Shown in pieces: positions 34,462-45,416 of a DNA stretch of 64,000 nucleotides. Source of the stretch: Zingiber officinale. Its lineage: Eukaryota > Streptophyta > Magnoliopsida > Zingiberales > Zingiberaceae. The stretch spans positions 28,357,891 through 28,421,890 of the forward strand of contig NC_055990.1 in the NCBI RefSeq assembly GCF_018446385.1, read 5' to 3'. How positions within the stretch are numbered: position 1 is the stretch's first letter; each line of letters begins with the position of its first letter. Made by a program: the position numbers and the translations under genes. A model generated the notes under the pieces. It made no database searches. It had not been told where the DNA came from and was given only the letters and a program-made list of their open reading frames with translations.

Positions 34462-35171
34462 CTCATCTTCCTATAAGAACTCACGGCAACAAGCACAATC
34501 AACAATCTTCACAGAAAATTCGAAAACAAAAGGAATAGGAATCCGAAACTATCCTACTGCAGGTGAGTAGCAACTTACCGAGATGTTCTTGGACTTACAA
34601 CCGAAGAAGAGGGACTTCTAATGCTTCTAGGGTTTCGGATAGTTTGGAATCTTGGCAACTTCTTCACATCTATCGTTCCTTCTTGACGAGAGGAGCTCGG
34701 ATCCGAGAAGAGCTCGTGGAGTTCCCTTTGGTCGACCGCCGGAGAAGAACCCTAGATCCCCTGCTGCGTTTTCGCCCGAGAAGAGGAACGATGCCGCACG
34801 CGAGGAGGAGAAGGGAAAAGGTTTCGGGAGAGAAAACTTAATTTCACTCTTTATAACCTAGGTTTTTCTATAAACCAACTACTACTTATATACAATTCGC
34901 TCTTTCCTTAATTAGCATAGCCTGCTTGCACACTTGGTCAGCCGGATTCGCTTAAGAGTTGGCTCGGCCGGAGGTCGCGGGTTCGAATCTCGGCTTGGAC
35001 ATTATTTTTTTGTCGAAACTTCTTTCGTTTAGTAAAAATACCGAACGACCTCCAAAAAATGCATAAAAATACGTTAAAAATTTCTAAAAATCTCTAGAAT
35101 ATTTTTAAGGTATTTTTAAATATTTTTAAATTACTTTTAGGACTCGAAATGAGAAAATTTGGGTTGTTACA
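34462..35171 (-). repeat. Second gypsy LTR tail
   Basis: Repeats the structure of 33840-34461: ctgcaggtgagta, cttacaaccga, tctagggttt, GC-rich block (34680-34830), B-box-like gggttcgaatctcggcttgg (34979-34998), repeated aaatttctaaaaatct words, and the end gggttgttaca. It lacks an LTR head, so it is a truncated copy placed directly after the first LTR. Confidence 0.7.
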
Positions 35172-35480
35172 CAACGAGTTGTATACAACAAATCCGGACT
35201 CAGATACAAGTCTAGCTCTACAAATAAAATATTTATATCACTTGTAACCCAGAATAAGAAACAAACCAAAGCTTGGGTTCTAAAAACTTATCTAACCAAG
35301 CAAGTATAACTCAATCAATATTATATACCTAAAAATGAAATCCACTACCTAACACCAAATCAATATAAACCAAGTAATTCAAACTCAAAAATAAAAGTCA
35401 AAACTACTAATTCAAACCCAAACCTAAAATATAAAATTAAATAAAAAACTAAATTTAAATCAAATAAATATAAATTTAAT
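35172..35480 (+). pseudogene. Copia Y gag tail
   Basis: The frame near 35172-35360 encodes VVYNKSGLRYKSS and later QTKAWVLKTYLTKQV, a stop, LNQYYIPKNEIHYL. This parallels the X gag tail (IYNRSGLGFKTK, QAWVPKSNLINQV, GLGQYWVPKDQVYY). It begins abruptly after the gypsy LTR, with no Y 5' LTR or gag start before it. Confidence 0.65.
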
Positions 35481-36691
35481 TTAAACTCAAACTGTAATCA
35501 AGTTTATATAACTATAAAATAAATCGACATAAACCTAAAACTTAAAATAAACCAAGTTTAATAATTCACGGGGAGACACCAAACTAGTTGGCACCTCCAA
35601 AACAATAGCTTACCGGGCTAGGTAATTAGGATTAGATAACTTTAGGATTAATTTATCTTGACAAATAGTACTAGAGAAGTTTAGGATGATAGTAAGTTAG
35701 GAAAGCAAAATGTCAATGCATATCTATGAAGAATCATATATGTTCGACCTAGTGTATTTAACACAATGGAACTAACTGAAGTTACCCCTTACTAATAAAA
35801 CTCTAAATTAAGAAAACTAATCTCTTTCTAATTCACTCTACCTCAACTTATAGAGAGAAGTTGAAATGAATGAAAAATAAAATGCGTGAGGGGACATGAT
35901 CGAATTATGATTAGAACTACTATATTTAAGTTCTTTTATGCCGGGTTTACAACTTTTTATAAATTTTGTTGTACATTTACCTACGAAAAATCTGTTTAGG
36001 CAAAAAATATGATTTTTCAAGTTTTTATAAAGTCTATTGTCCATTTACCTGTGAAAAGTCCATTTAGGCGAATTTTTGACTCAACTTTTCAAGTTGAACG
36101 TAAGTCAGGGAGAGGGCAAAAATGACTGTTTTAGCACAAAAGATCAATCTCCCTGCACTCTCTATCCTGCATCTCGGCCTAGACGCGCACCTTGCTTCTC
36201 TCATGCAATAGAGACCGGAAAGGGCCTCCACCGTTGCTTGGCATCATCCGAGAGGCACATCCTCATGCTACCTACTTAGCTCAGCTATCCAAAAGGCCCT
36301 TCTACCGCTAGGCCAGGCAATCAATAGGCCATTCGCTGCTAATTCCCGTTGACCGGAATATAGAATAGGCTAAAAGTAACTCTGACCCACTTTGACTCTA
36401 CTATGAGAATCCGCGTTAGACTAGCATGTGTGTCACATATAGCAAAAGACTACTGAAGCAAAAGACATCTAGTGAAGCAATAGACAACTATTGAAGCAAT
36501 AGACCTTGCAATCTCTCCAATCTATACTGGTTAGATCAAAATTTTATATTAAGATCTTTGTGTATGACTATTTGAAAAATCTTGAAGTATGTGGTTACTC
36601 TAATGATGTCTGTGTGACTCACCACAACCTAGAAATTTATTCAAAGAATACTTGTTTGATTAACCCAAAGCTAAACTTGAATCTAACACAA
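35481..36691 (+). other. Copia Y spacer, non-coding
   Basis: 35481-35820 parallels the spacer of copia X. 36100-36420 is less A/T-rich (ctcggcctagacgcgcacct) and was not recognised. The last bases, gttaaacc (36692-36699), are the left TSD of the hAT MITE. Confidence 0.45.
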
Positions 36692-37272
36692 GTTAAACCT
36701 AGGGATATAAATGAACGAAGCGTTCATGAACAAGTTTGGTGTTCGGCTTGGTAAGAGATTGTTTATGTTCGTTCAATATACATAAGATTAATTAAACAAA
36801 CAAGTTTGAACAACTCGTTAAGCTAAACAAACAAGCTTGAACACATATATGTTCAGCTCATTAACGTTCGTGAACAATGCTCGTGAACAACGTTCATGAA
36901 CAATATTCATGAACCATATTCATTAATAAAATTCTTTTCAATATGCTAAATAAATAATAAAATAAAATAAATAAATTTAAATTATCAAGCTCAATAACCA
37001 ATCAAGCAACTAAAAGTTTCAAACAATCAAACAAGCTTGAATTGAGAGCTTAATAACATCTAAGTAAACCAAACTCGAACCAAGCTCAAGTCAAGCTTGA
37101 ACCAAGCTTAAGCCAAGCTTGAATTGAGAGCTTGATAATATCTAAATGAACCAAGCTCAAGCCAAGCTTCAAACAAACTCAAGCTCATAAAAAATAAGTC
37201 AAGTCAAGCTTGAACACTCATTTCAAAAGCTTGGTCCATTTTAAGCTCGGTTCGGCTCGGCTTGGTTACCTT

Positions 37273-38235
37273 TGTTGGAGGATCGGTGGCCGGCTTGAAA
37301 GGGGGTTGGATAGACGGCGCCTCCAAATCCTTGCTTCCTACGATGTTAGCGCAGCGGAATACAAACGAACACAAATAGAAAGCTAAACACCAAATACAAG
37401 AATGGAAATGCAAACCGCTAACACGTTCATTTACGTGGTTCGGAGATAACTTGCTCCTACTCCACGGCGTGTCCGTAAGGTGGACGATCCCTCAATCCGT
37501 CGGTGGATTAGTCCCCTCAACCTCCTTGTGGGTGGAGAAACCTCACCACAACACTCACCAAAAACACTTGGACACAAGGGAGCCTTTGAGCACTTAGTGA
37601 CTACTAATTAGGCTTTAACCAAGTCTAATTTCGTCGCCTTGGCCGGCCATACCAAGCTCCTTCTTATAGAGCTTGGAACAAATCAGAACCTGATTTACCC
37701 GTTACCAGTCGATTGGTCCTTGCACCAGTCGACTGGTGCCAGCCCAATGGCTCTCTCAACGGCTATGCTACAGTACATCAGTCGACTGATCCATCACCAG
37801 TCGACTGCTACAGTGCGCTACAGTAAAATCCTAAAACTAGAATTTTACTCCGAGTACAACCTCTCATGCACTCGTACCCTCACCCTTATGACTCATTTGA
37901 CGCTTTCTTTGCAGCTTTGACCTCTTGCCTTCAAGCCTACTTCCTTTGGCTCTCGTCCCTCAGATGCATCCAAGCCCGCGGCTTGTCCCCAATGTCATCC
38001 TTCGCGTATGCCTCGAAGTCGCTTCCCTCGGCCCTTGTCCTCGCTGCCTTGTCCACGGTCCCTCGGATGCTCCATCCTTCACCGGACCCGAAGCCGTCAA
38101 CCTAAGTCACATGTGTCACCTGCAGTCCTGCACAACTCAAGTACACATATCAAATAACGAGGGTAATCCTAACTTAAACCCTTTGTCCAAACACCAAAAC
38201 ACATGGTCCCGCGGACCATTGGGATTGCTCCAACA
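37273..38235 (-). repeat. 3' LTR of the gag-only copia
   Basis: Plus strand tgttggaggatcgg to ttgctccaaca, followed by the reversed purine tract atctcccccttttt. A TATA-like CTCTATAAG lies near 37664-37672 and CCAGTCGACTGG palindromes at 37708-37805, just upstream of it in the element's direction. Confidence 0.9.
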
Positions 38236-38704
38236 ATCTCCCCCTTTTTGGTGTTTGGCAATACGTTTAAGTTAGGAAAAACATATAGCAAATAAACATG
38301 CTAAAAACAATGGACTTACAATGCCAAGGCTACACACTTGGACTTACTCCGCCGAATGGACTTACATTGCCAAGGCTATACACTTGGCAACCGCCGAAAC
38401 AATGCACCAAGCATTGGAACCTATCACAAGGCTCCCCCTACACCTAAGCTCCCCATTGAGCTAGGATTTTCCCACAGGGATTTTTAAGAACCTATCACAA
38501 GGCTCCCCCTACGCAAAGGCACTAAAGGTTTTCCCAACTAAACCTTAATTCTCCCCCTTTGCCTAACATACAAAAAGTTCTCCAACAATATCCCAATTGT
38601 TGAAAATTTATCATCCAAACTGACCCTAAACTCATGTATTGATCTTCCTTGGATCCCATACATCTAAACGAGTTGACATGGTCAAGAACAGCACTGGAAA
38701 ACAA

Positions 38705-38895
38705 CATCAGGCTGGTATCAGTCGACTGCCCAAAGTACCAGTCGACTGCCCCCTTCGACGCAACCTTACAGAACCATTCTGTGGTCGAAAAACACTGTTA
38801 CCAGTCGACTGGTATCGACAAAATGAGCTTACAGAGACATTCTGTGCTCAAAAACATTGTTACCAGTCGACTGGTATCTGTACCAGTCGACTGGT
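38705..38895. repeat. CCAGTCGACTGG palindromes inside the gag-only copia
   Basis: Five copies of (a)ccagtcgactgg or close variants in the non-coding stretch between gag and the 3' LTR, the same palindrome as in the LTRs of this element. Two copies are adjacent (about 38860-38898). Confidence 0.8.
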
Positions 38896-39326
38896 ACCCT
38901 ATTTCTGAAAAAATCAACCTTTTCAGGCCAACTTCAGAAATGCACCAGAAATTCCCTAGATCTCCAAAAATTCTCAAATTTTGTAGAGAGGTCTATTGTA
39001 CCCTTGTCTACTTGGGAAAAATATACTAAAAAATATATCTATCACCAATCCCAAGATTGAAATAAAATCCAAAACTAGCTAAATGGTTCAATTGAACCTT
39101 GACCTAAAGTCCTAGTTTTGGCTTCCTCTTGATGTATTTGCCCATACCAACCCACAATGCATCCCTAGCATTGGTTTATATGGAATATATACATCCAAAA
39201 CCAATTATCATGCAAAATGACCCCAATGTCATATTTCCTTGCATGAAACATAATCCATGTGTGCCAAATCCCTAGGTTTGAGACTCAAGTCTGTCTCTAA
39301 ACCATTTGGCACACTCCATGGCTCCT

Positions 39327-40958
39327 CTAGACCCCCAAGTAGAACCCACCTGAGATCCATTGACCATGGGTCCCAAATTGACTCTTGGAGCTCTCCCTAG
39401 AGCTCTTTACCTTAGTCACCTCCCTAGGTGACTCATCTATTGTGACCAAACCACAATGATGTCCCTTAGAAGATCTCCTTATCTCCTTGACCTTGGACAC
39501 ATCATCCTTGCCATAATCATATGCAACCCTAGCATATTTCTTTTTATTTGCCTTGGATGACTCTACCTTGCCCTTATCATGTGCCACCCTAGGACATGGT
39601 CTCCTTTTGGCCTTGGAGGGACTAGATCGGTATCCCAAACCCGATCTATCATTGTTGGGTCTTTGGCTCCCCAACACCATACTCAATCCCTTTGATCCAA
39701 TAGTGAATCTCTTAAGGAATTGTTCTAACTTATCAAGCTTTCCCCTTAAGGCTTGATTCTCCTTCTCTAGGTTCCTAACCCTAGAGTTAATTTGTCCAAA
39801 TTGGACATTCCTAGACCTACCCTTTCTAGGCATATGTCTCCCCTTCTTGGGATTAATGTCTTGGGTCTCCTTAGGTCTACCATTTCTAGATTTTTCATGA
39901 ATGGGTCTCCTAGGGTTTTGATCTACAATTACCCTACTCCTATCATGATATTTGAAACCAAAATTTTGCATGGGCATATAATGATTAACATTATTTTTCC
40001 TAACATGCATGGGAACATAAGAGTTTGAATTTGAATTACATTTCAAATTAGGGTATACCTCCCTTACCCTTGAAGCTCCCCCTTGACTTGAGCTCCTCTT
40101 CTTCTTCTCCCACTTCTTTAGATGCTCCAACTTCTTGAACTCTCCCTTCCTTGAGCATCTTGTGTGGTAGTATCCAAGTTCTCCACACGTGAAGCATCTA
40201 ATGTGCTTCTTCTCCTTCTTCTTCCTATAACTCAAATTAGATTCTAAAGGAATTGAATTGAGTTTAGGAGATACCTTCTTCTTACTCATTGGACACCTAC
40301 TCTTGTAGTGTCCCTTCTCATTGCAACCGAAGCAAATGATGTGGTCCTTTGACTTTGCTTCGGTGGAGGTGCTCACTAGGTTGACCTCCAAGATCTCTTC
40401 TTCCTCCGTCTTGGATTCTTCTTCAACCCTTGAGGATGTTAAGGATGCTTCTTCATCCTCCTTCTCCTCCTCGGAAGTTGAGCATGAGTTAACTTCCGGT
40501 TGCTCCTCCTCCTCTTCTTGAGCCATTAAAACCATCTCCTTAGGCTCCACATCCGATTGGTCCTTCTTCTCCTCTTGGACCACTTCATCACTTTCTTCAG
40601 ATTTTTCTTCTTCTTCTTGTGTAGGTGAAAATTCCTCCCATGGAAATTTCTTCACTTTGCTCCATAATTCATGGGCATTCTCATATTTACCTACACGACT
40701 CACAACATTATTAGGCAACATATCAATTAAAGTTGATATTACCTTATCGTTTGCCTTTGACCGTGTGGTTTGTTCCTCCGTCCAATGTCGTGGTCATAGC
40801 TTCTTCCCTTTCTTGTCTTTAGGGACTTCGAATGGTTCATTTACCACCATCATGGTGTCCCAATCCGTGTTGAAGAAGACCTCCATCTTCAGCATCCAAT
40901 ATGTGAAGTCCCATAAGCCTCCGCCTTCAAACTTTGGCGGTTCTATCAAGCCGGTCAT
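39327..40958 (-). pseudogene. Copia gag of the TR-GAG element, one in-frame stop
   Basis: The frame starts at the ATG at 40958 (MTGLIEPPKFEGGGLWDF) and stays open to 39327 except for one TGA at 40794-40796, codon 55 of about 543. Domains: N-terminal gag (WDFTYWMLKMEVFF), a long Glu-rich acidic region, two zinc knuckles, a basic Lys/Arg region and a coiled-coil segment (NLEKENQALRGKLDKLEQF). The first knuckle is CFGCNEKGHYKSRC (CX2CX4HX4C). The second, CFTCGELGYYHTRC, has Tyr where His normally binds zinc. The downstream 464 codons could still be translated from an internal Met (40721). Gag would form virus-like particles for trans-mobilisation. Confidence 0.8.
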
Positions 40959-40999
40959 CTTGTGCTTCCTTGGCGGTTAGTCCAACGGAGAGTGTCCTT

Positions 41000-41011
41000 G
41001 CTCTGATACCA
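41000..41011 (-). promoter_or_regulatory. Primer-binding site of the gag-only copia (tRNA-iMet)
   Basis: Minus strand TGGTATCAGAGC, an exact match to the initiator tRNA-Met complement, 2 bp from the 5' LTR. Confidence 0.85.
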
Positions 41012-41013
41012 CT

Positions 41014-42025
41014 TGTTGGAGGATCGGTGGCCGGCTTGAAGGGGGGTTGGATAGACGGCGCCCCCAAATCCTTGCTTCCTATGATGTTAGTGCAGCGGAA
41101 TACAAACGAACACAAATAGAAAGCTAAACACCAAATACAAGAATGGAAATGCAAACCGCTAACACGTTCATTTACGTGGTTCGGAGATAACTTGCTCCTA
41201 CTCCACGGCGTGTCCGTAAGGTGGACGATCCCTCAATCCGTCGGTGGATTAGTCCCCGACAAACTCCAGCTAGCTCAACCTCCTTGTGGGTGGAGAAACC
41301 TCACCACAACACTCACCAAAAACACTTAGACACAAGGGAACCTTTGAGCACTTAGTGACTACTAATTAGGCTTTAACCAAGTCTAATTTCGTCGCCTTGG
41401 CCGGCCATACCAAGCTCCTCTTATAGAGCTTGGAACAAATCAGAACCTGATTTGCCCGTTACCAGTCGACTGGTCCTTGCACCAGTCGACTGGTGCCAGC
41501 CCAACGGCTATGCTACAGTACATCAGTCAACTGATCCATCACCAGTCGAGTGCTACAGTGCGCTACAGTAACTGCTACAGTGCGCTACAGTAACTTCTAC
41601 AGTGCCGCTACAGTAAAATCCTAGAACTAAAATTTTACTCTGAGTACAACCTCTCATGCACTCGTACCCTCACCCTTATGACTCATTTGACGCTTTCTTT
41701 GCAGCTTTGACCTCTTGCCTTCAAGCCTACTTCCTTTGGCTCTCGTCCCTCGGATGCATCCAAGCCCGCGGCTTGTCCCCAATGTCATCCTTCGCGTATG
41801 CCTCGAAGTCGCTTCCCTCGGCCCTTGTCCTCGCTGCCTTGTTCACGGTCCCTCGGATGCTCCATCCTTCACCGGACCCGAAGCCGTCAACCTGAGTCAC
41901 ATGTGTCACCTGCAGTCCTGCACAACTCAAGTACACATATCAAATAACGAGGGTAATCCTAACTTAAACCCTTTGTCCAAACACCAAAACACATGGTCCC
42001 GCGGACCATTGGGATTGCTCCAACA
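41014..42025 (-). repeat. 5' LTR of the gag-only copia
   Basis: Same sequence as 37273-38235 with few changes. Differences include an extra cgacaaactccagctagct near 41258 and extra copies of a gctacagtgc word near 41550-41610. CCAGTCGACTGG palindromes lie at 41460-41555, and the TATA-like box near 41419-41427. Confidence 0.9.
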
Positions 42026-42096
42026 ACCTTATCAAACAAGCTTGAATACCCCAAAGCTCGACTCAGCTTGGCTTGTTTACAACCCTAGTTAAACCA

Positions 42097-42360
42097 ACTC
42101 CTAAAAATCAAACATAACTCATCTCACAAAATGGTAGGATACCTTTGTCTGAAAACTTAGAATGGGTGAGATGATTAGATTAAACTAAATTGAAATTAAA
42201 CCTAAACTTAAAATTAATCTTAAAATCAAAATTAAACTTAAAATTAAAATTAAACTTAAACTTAAACTTAAACTTTAAATTAAACTTAAACTTTAAATTA
42301 AAATTAAACTTAATACCCTAACTTACCTATCATTAAACACCTTAATCTATTCCTAACTCC
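42097..42360 (+). other. Copia Y spacer with (taaactt)n low-complexity tract
   Basis: 42180-42320 is built from cttaaa/attaaa words, like the spacers of copia X and Y at 30120-30175 and 35440-35500. No gene. Confidence 0.5.
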
Positions 42361-42367
42361 TACCTTT

Positions 42368-45300
42368 TTGTTGGAATTCAAGTGTATCTTGGATATTGGT
42401 TGCTCCAGACACATGACTGGAGATCACACCAAATTTACCAAACTCAAATATAAAAGCTTAGGAATGGCTGCCTTTAGAAACAATGATAAATTTAAGATAA
42501 TTGGTATAGGTAACATTGAACTTGAGTCTAATTTCATTATTCGTAAAGTATTACTTATTGAAAATTTTTAATTCAACTTACTCAATATTAGTCAATTGTG
42601 TAATTCAGACTATAAGGTTAGATTTTCATCATCTGAATGTTTAATTAAATATGTGAAAGACCCCACAATAAACTTAAAAGGAACTAGGAATAATAATATT
42701 TATACAATCGACCTAGCCAGTTCCTCACTTAAGTGTCATTTGACACAAAATAAGGAAACCTAGGTATGACATAGAAGACTGTCCCATACTAACTTTAGAA
42801 ATCTCAACAAATTAAATAGACTAGTTAGAGGACTACCAAAACTATCTAATTTAAATGTAACAATTTGTAATACTTGTCAACAAGGAAAACAATCCAAGTT
42901 AATCCACAAACCACCTAATCAAACTCAAACTAAATCAATACTTGAACTTTTACATCTAGATCTATTTGACTCTCATGGACTCAAATCAATCAATGGAAAC
43001 CTATATTATTTAGTAATAATAGATGACTATTCTAGGTTCACCTGAGTAAAATTCCTAAGAAATAAACATTTGAAAGCTTTAGTGACTTTTGTAAATAAAC
43101 AAAAAATGAAAAGGACTTGAAAATTAAACAAATTAAAAGTGACAACGGTGGGGAATTTAAAAACCATAGGTTTACTAAATTCTATTTAAAAAATGGGTAT
43201 CATCAAGAATTCTCATGTCCTAAAATACCTCAACAACATGGAATAGTTGAAAGAAAAAATAGAACACTATAAGAAGCAACTAGGATAATGTTTAATGAAT
43301 ATCAACTATGGGTTGAAGCCATAAATATAGCATGCTATATGCAAAATAGGATAACAATATACAAATTTTACAACAAAACCTCCTATGAACTATATTATAA
43401 TAAAGTACTAAAAATTAAATACTTCAAGATATTTGGATGCACAGTCTGCATATTAAACATAAGAAAATACTTAGAAAAATTTACTTATAAAGTAAACAGT
43501 AGAATTTTTATAGGGTACTCCCTAAATAATATAGGCTATAGGGTTTACAATAAAACTACACTGAGAATTGAGGAAACAACCAACATGAAATTCGATGAAA
43601 ATACTAACTTTAAAGAATTTAACTCAACTCAAACTCAATACTAACTCATAGACTTCGTTAGGTCTAGCACAGATCTAGGAGGAGCAAGTAAAAAATCTAA
43701 ATCAAATAGACGAGCACGAAGATGAACATAATCAACCACCAGAAAATGAACAAACACAAATTGAATAAAAAATAATAAGAACAAGCCAAGACCATCCAAT
43801 AGATCAAATAATAGGAGATCCAAATCTGAGGGGTTCAAATTAGGTTAGCCTTTAGAAATCTAAGTTAAGTTGCCTTAATTTCTAAGACTGAACCCAAAAC
43901 TATTGAAGAATTCTTACTTGGCCCAGCTTGGATCTTAGTCATACAAGAAGAATTTGCTCAATTTGAAAGAACTGAAGTCTAGGACTTAGTTCCATTACAC
44001 AAAGGTAAAAATTCTATAGAAACAAAATGGGTCTTTATAAACAAACTAAACGAAAAAGGGGAAATTATTAGGAATAAAGATAGTTTAGTAGCCAAAGGGT
44101 TTAATCAAGTCGAAGGACTTAACTATGATGAAATCTATGCCCTAGTAGTTAGACTTGAGTCTATTAGGATGTTACTAAGTTACGCAGTCCATAAGAAATT
44201 TAAGTTCTACCAAATGGATGCAAAGTCTGCCTTTTTAAATGGGCTAACAAAAAAAAGGTCTACATAGGTCAACTACCGAGATTTGAAAGTAAGGACCATC
44301 CTGACCATGTGTTTAAGTTGAAGAAAGCATTATACTGTCTAAAACAAGCCCTTAGGGCCTAGTATGAACGATTATCCACCTATTTGATCTCTAAGGGTTT
44401 TAATCAAGTTGGAGTTGACTCAACCCTATTTGTAAAAACCTTGAAAATAGATATTTTTATAACCCAAATATATGTAGATGATAATATTTTTGGGTCAACA
44501 AATTCTAAATTTTTACAAGAATTTATTACTTTAATGGAATAAGAATTTGAAATGAGTTTAGTAGGTAAACTAACATACTTCTTAGGTTTACAAGTAAAAC
44601 AAACAAATGAAGGGAATTACATTTATCAATAAAAATATACAAAAGATTTATTTAAAAAATTTAGAATGAAAAATTCTAAAGACATAAAAACACTCATGGC
44701 CACTAACATAACTCTAGATAATGATCCAAATGGAAAACACGTGGACCTAAAATATTATAGAAGTGTCATAGATAGTCTGTTATACTTAACTGCAAGCATA
44801 CCTGATATTTTATTTGTAATTAGTATATGTGCTAGATACCAAACCTGTGGTAAGAAATCTTATCTGACTAATGTAAAAAAAGAATCTTTATGTACTTAAA
44901 AGGCACACCCAATGTAGGAATTTGGTACCCTAAAATAACTAATTTTGAACTCACAGGCTTCTCTAACTCAGATTATGTTAACTGTAAATTAGATCGAAAA
45001 AGTACAAGTGATAGATGTCAACTCCTTGGACCATCACTTGTCTGCTAGTGTAGTAGAGAGCAACACTGTGTTGCTCGATCATCTACTGAAGTTGAATACA
45101 TAGCAATGAAAGAGTGCAGAACACAACTATTATAGATGATGCACACTCTCATGATTTTAACTTAGAATTTTAAAATGTAAAAATCTGTATTGATAATGTA
45201 AGTTCAATTAACCTAACTAAAAATCTTATGCATCATTCAAGAACCAAACATATTGAAATCAAACATCACTTCATTAGAGATCACGTCACCAAAGGAGATA

Positions 45301-45416
45301 GTAAACTGAACTATGTTGAGCTCAAGTTAAATCTGACTGACATCTTCACTAAACTACTACCAGAATCTAAATTTAGTAACCTAAAAAGAAAACTGGGAAT
45401 GTGCACCATAGAGTAG
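42368..45416 (+). pseudogene. Copia Y pol, heavily broken
   Basis: Protease relic CILDIGCSRHMTGD (42368 onwards; the usual Asp-Ser-Gly is Asp-Ile-Gly). The GAG-pre-integrase segment is near 42800-42900. Integrase core: LHLDLFDSHG and YYLVIIDDYSRFT (42950-43050), then HGIVERKNRT (about 43240). Reverse transcriptase: FVNKLNEKGEI, FYQMDAKSAFLNG (about 44208) and the catalytic YVDDNIFGST (about 44473). RNase H ends in HIEIKHHFIRDHV and IFTKLLPE (45240-45366). Many stops and frameshifts. Domain order (integrase before RT) is that of Ty1/copia. The long post-pol spacer suggests the SIRE side of the family. Confidence 0.85.

Larger units (their letters stand above)
37273..42025 (-). mobile_element. 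Gag-only copia element (TR-GAG type), TSD acctt
   Basis: 4,753 bp with LTRs of 963 and 1,012 bp, flanked by acctt at 37268-37272 and 42026-42030. On the minus strand: 5' LTR, perfect primer-binding site, a nearly intact gag, about 1.1 kb non-coding, a purine tract and the 3' LTR. There is no protease, integrase or reverse transcriptase. LTRs, PBS and gag without pol fit the described TR-GAG class of non-autonomous plant elements. The LTRs look very alike by eye, so the insertion is recent relative to its surroundings. Confidence 0.85.
36700..42088. mobile_element. hAT-type MITE, split by a gag-only copia, TSD gttaaacc
   Basis: The ends TAGGGATATAAATGAAC (36700) and, reversed, TAGGGTTGTAAACAAGCC (42088) are terminal inverted repeats. 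The 8-bp word gttaaacc flanks both (36692-36699, 42089-42096), as expected of the hAT superfamily. Without the insert the element is about 0.64 kb. The body is rich in gttcgtgaac and caagcttgaac words and encodes nothing, so it depended on a transposase made elsewhere. Confidence 0.8.

Noticed and set aside
34920..35005. A functional tRNA gene
   Set aside because: Only a B-box-like word is convincing; no cloverleaf with acceptor and anticodon stems could be drawn, and it lies in a repeated LTR tail.
30538..35171. A complete gypsy element with two LTRs
   Set aside because: There is no gag, pol, PBS or purine tract between the LTR-like pieces; only LTR heads and tails.
37639..38275. Open frames repeated at 37866-38275 and 41656-42092
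   Set aside because: The repetition reflects the two LTRs of the gag-only copia, not duplicated genes.
39327..40721. A host gene for a zinc-knuckle protein
   Set aside because: It lies between two LTRs with PBS and TSD and is the gag of a gag-only copia element.
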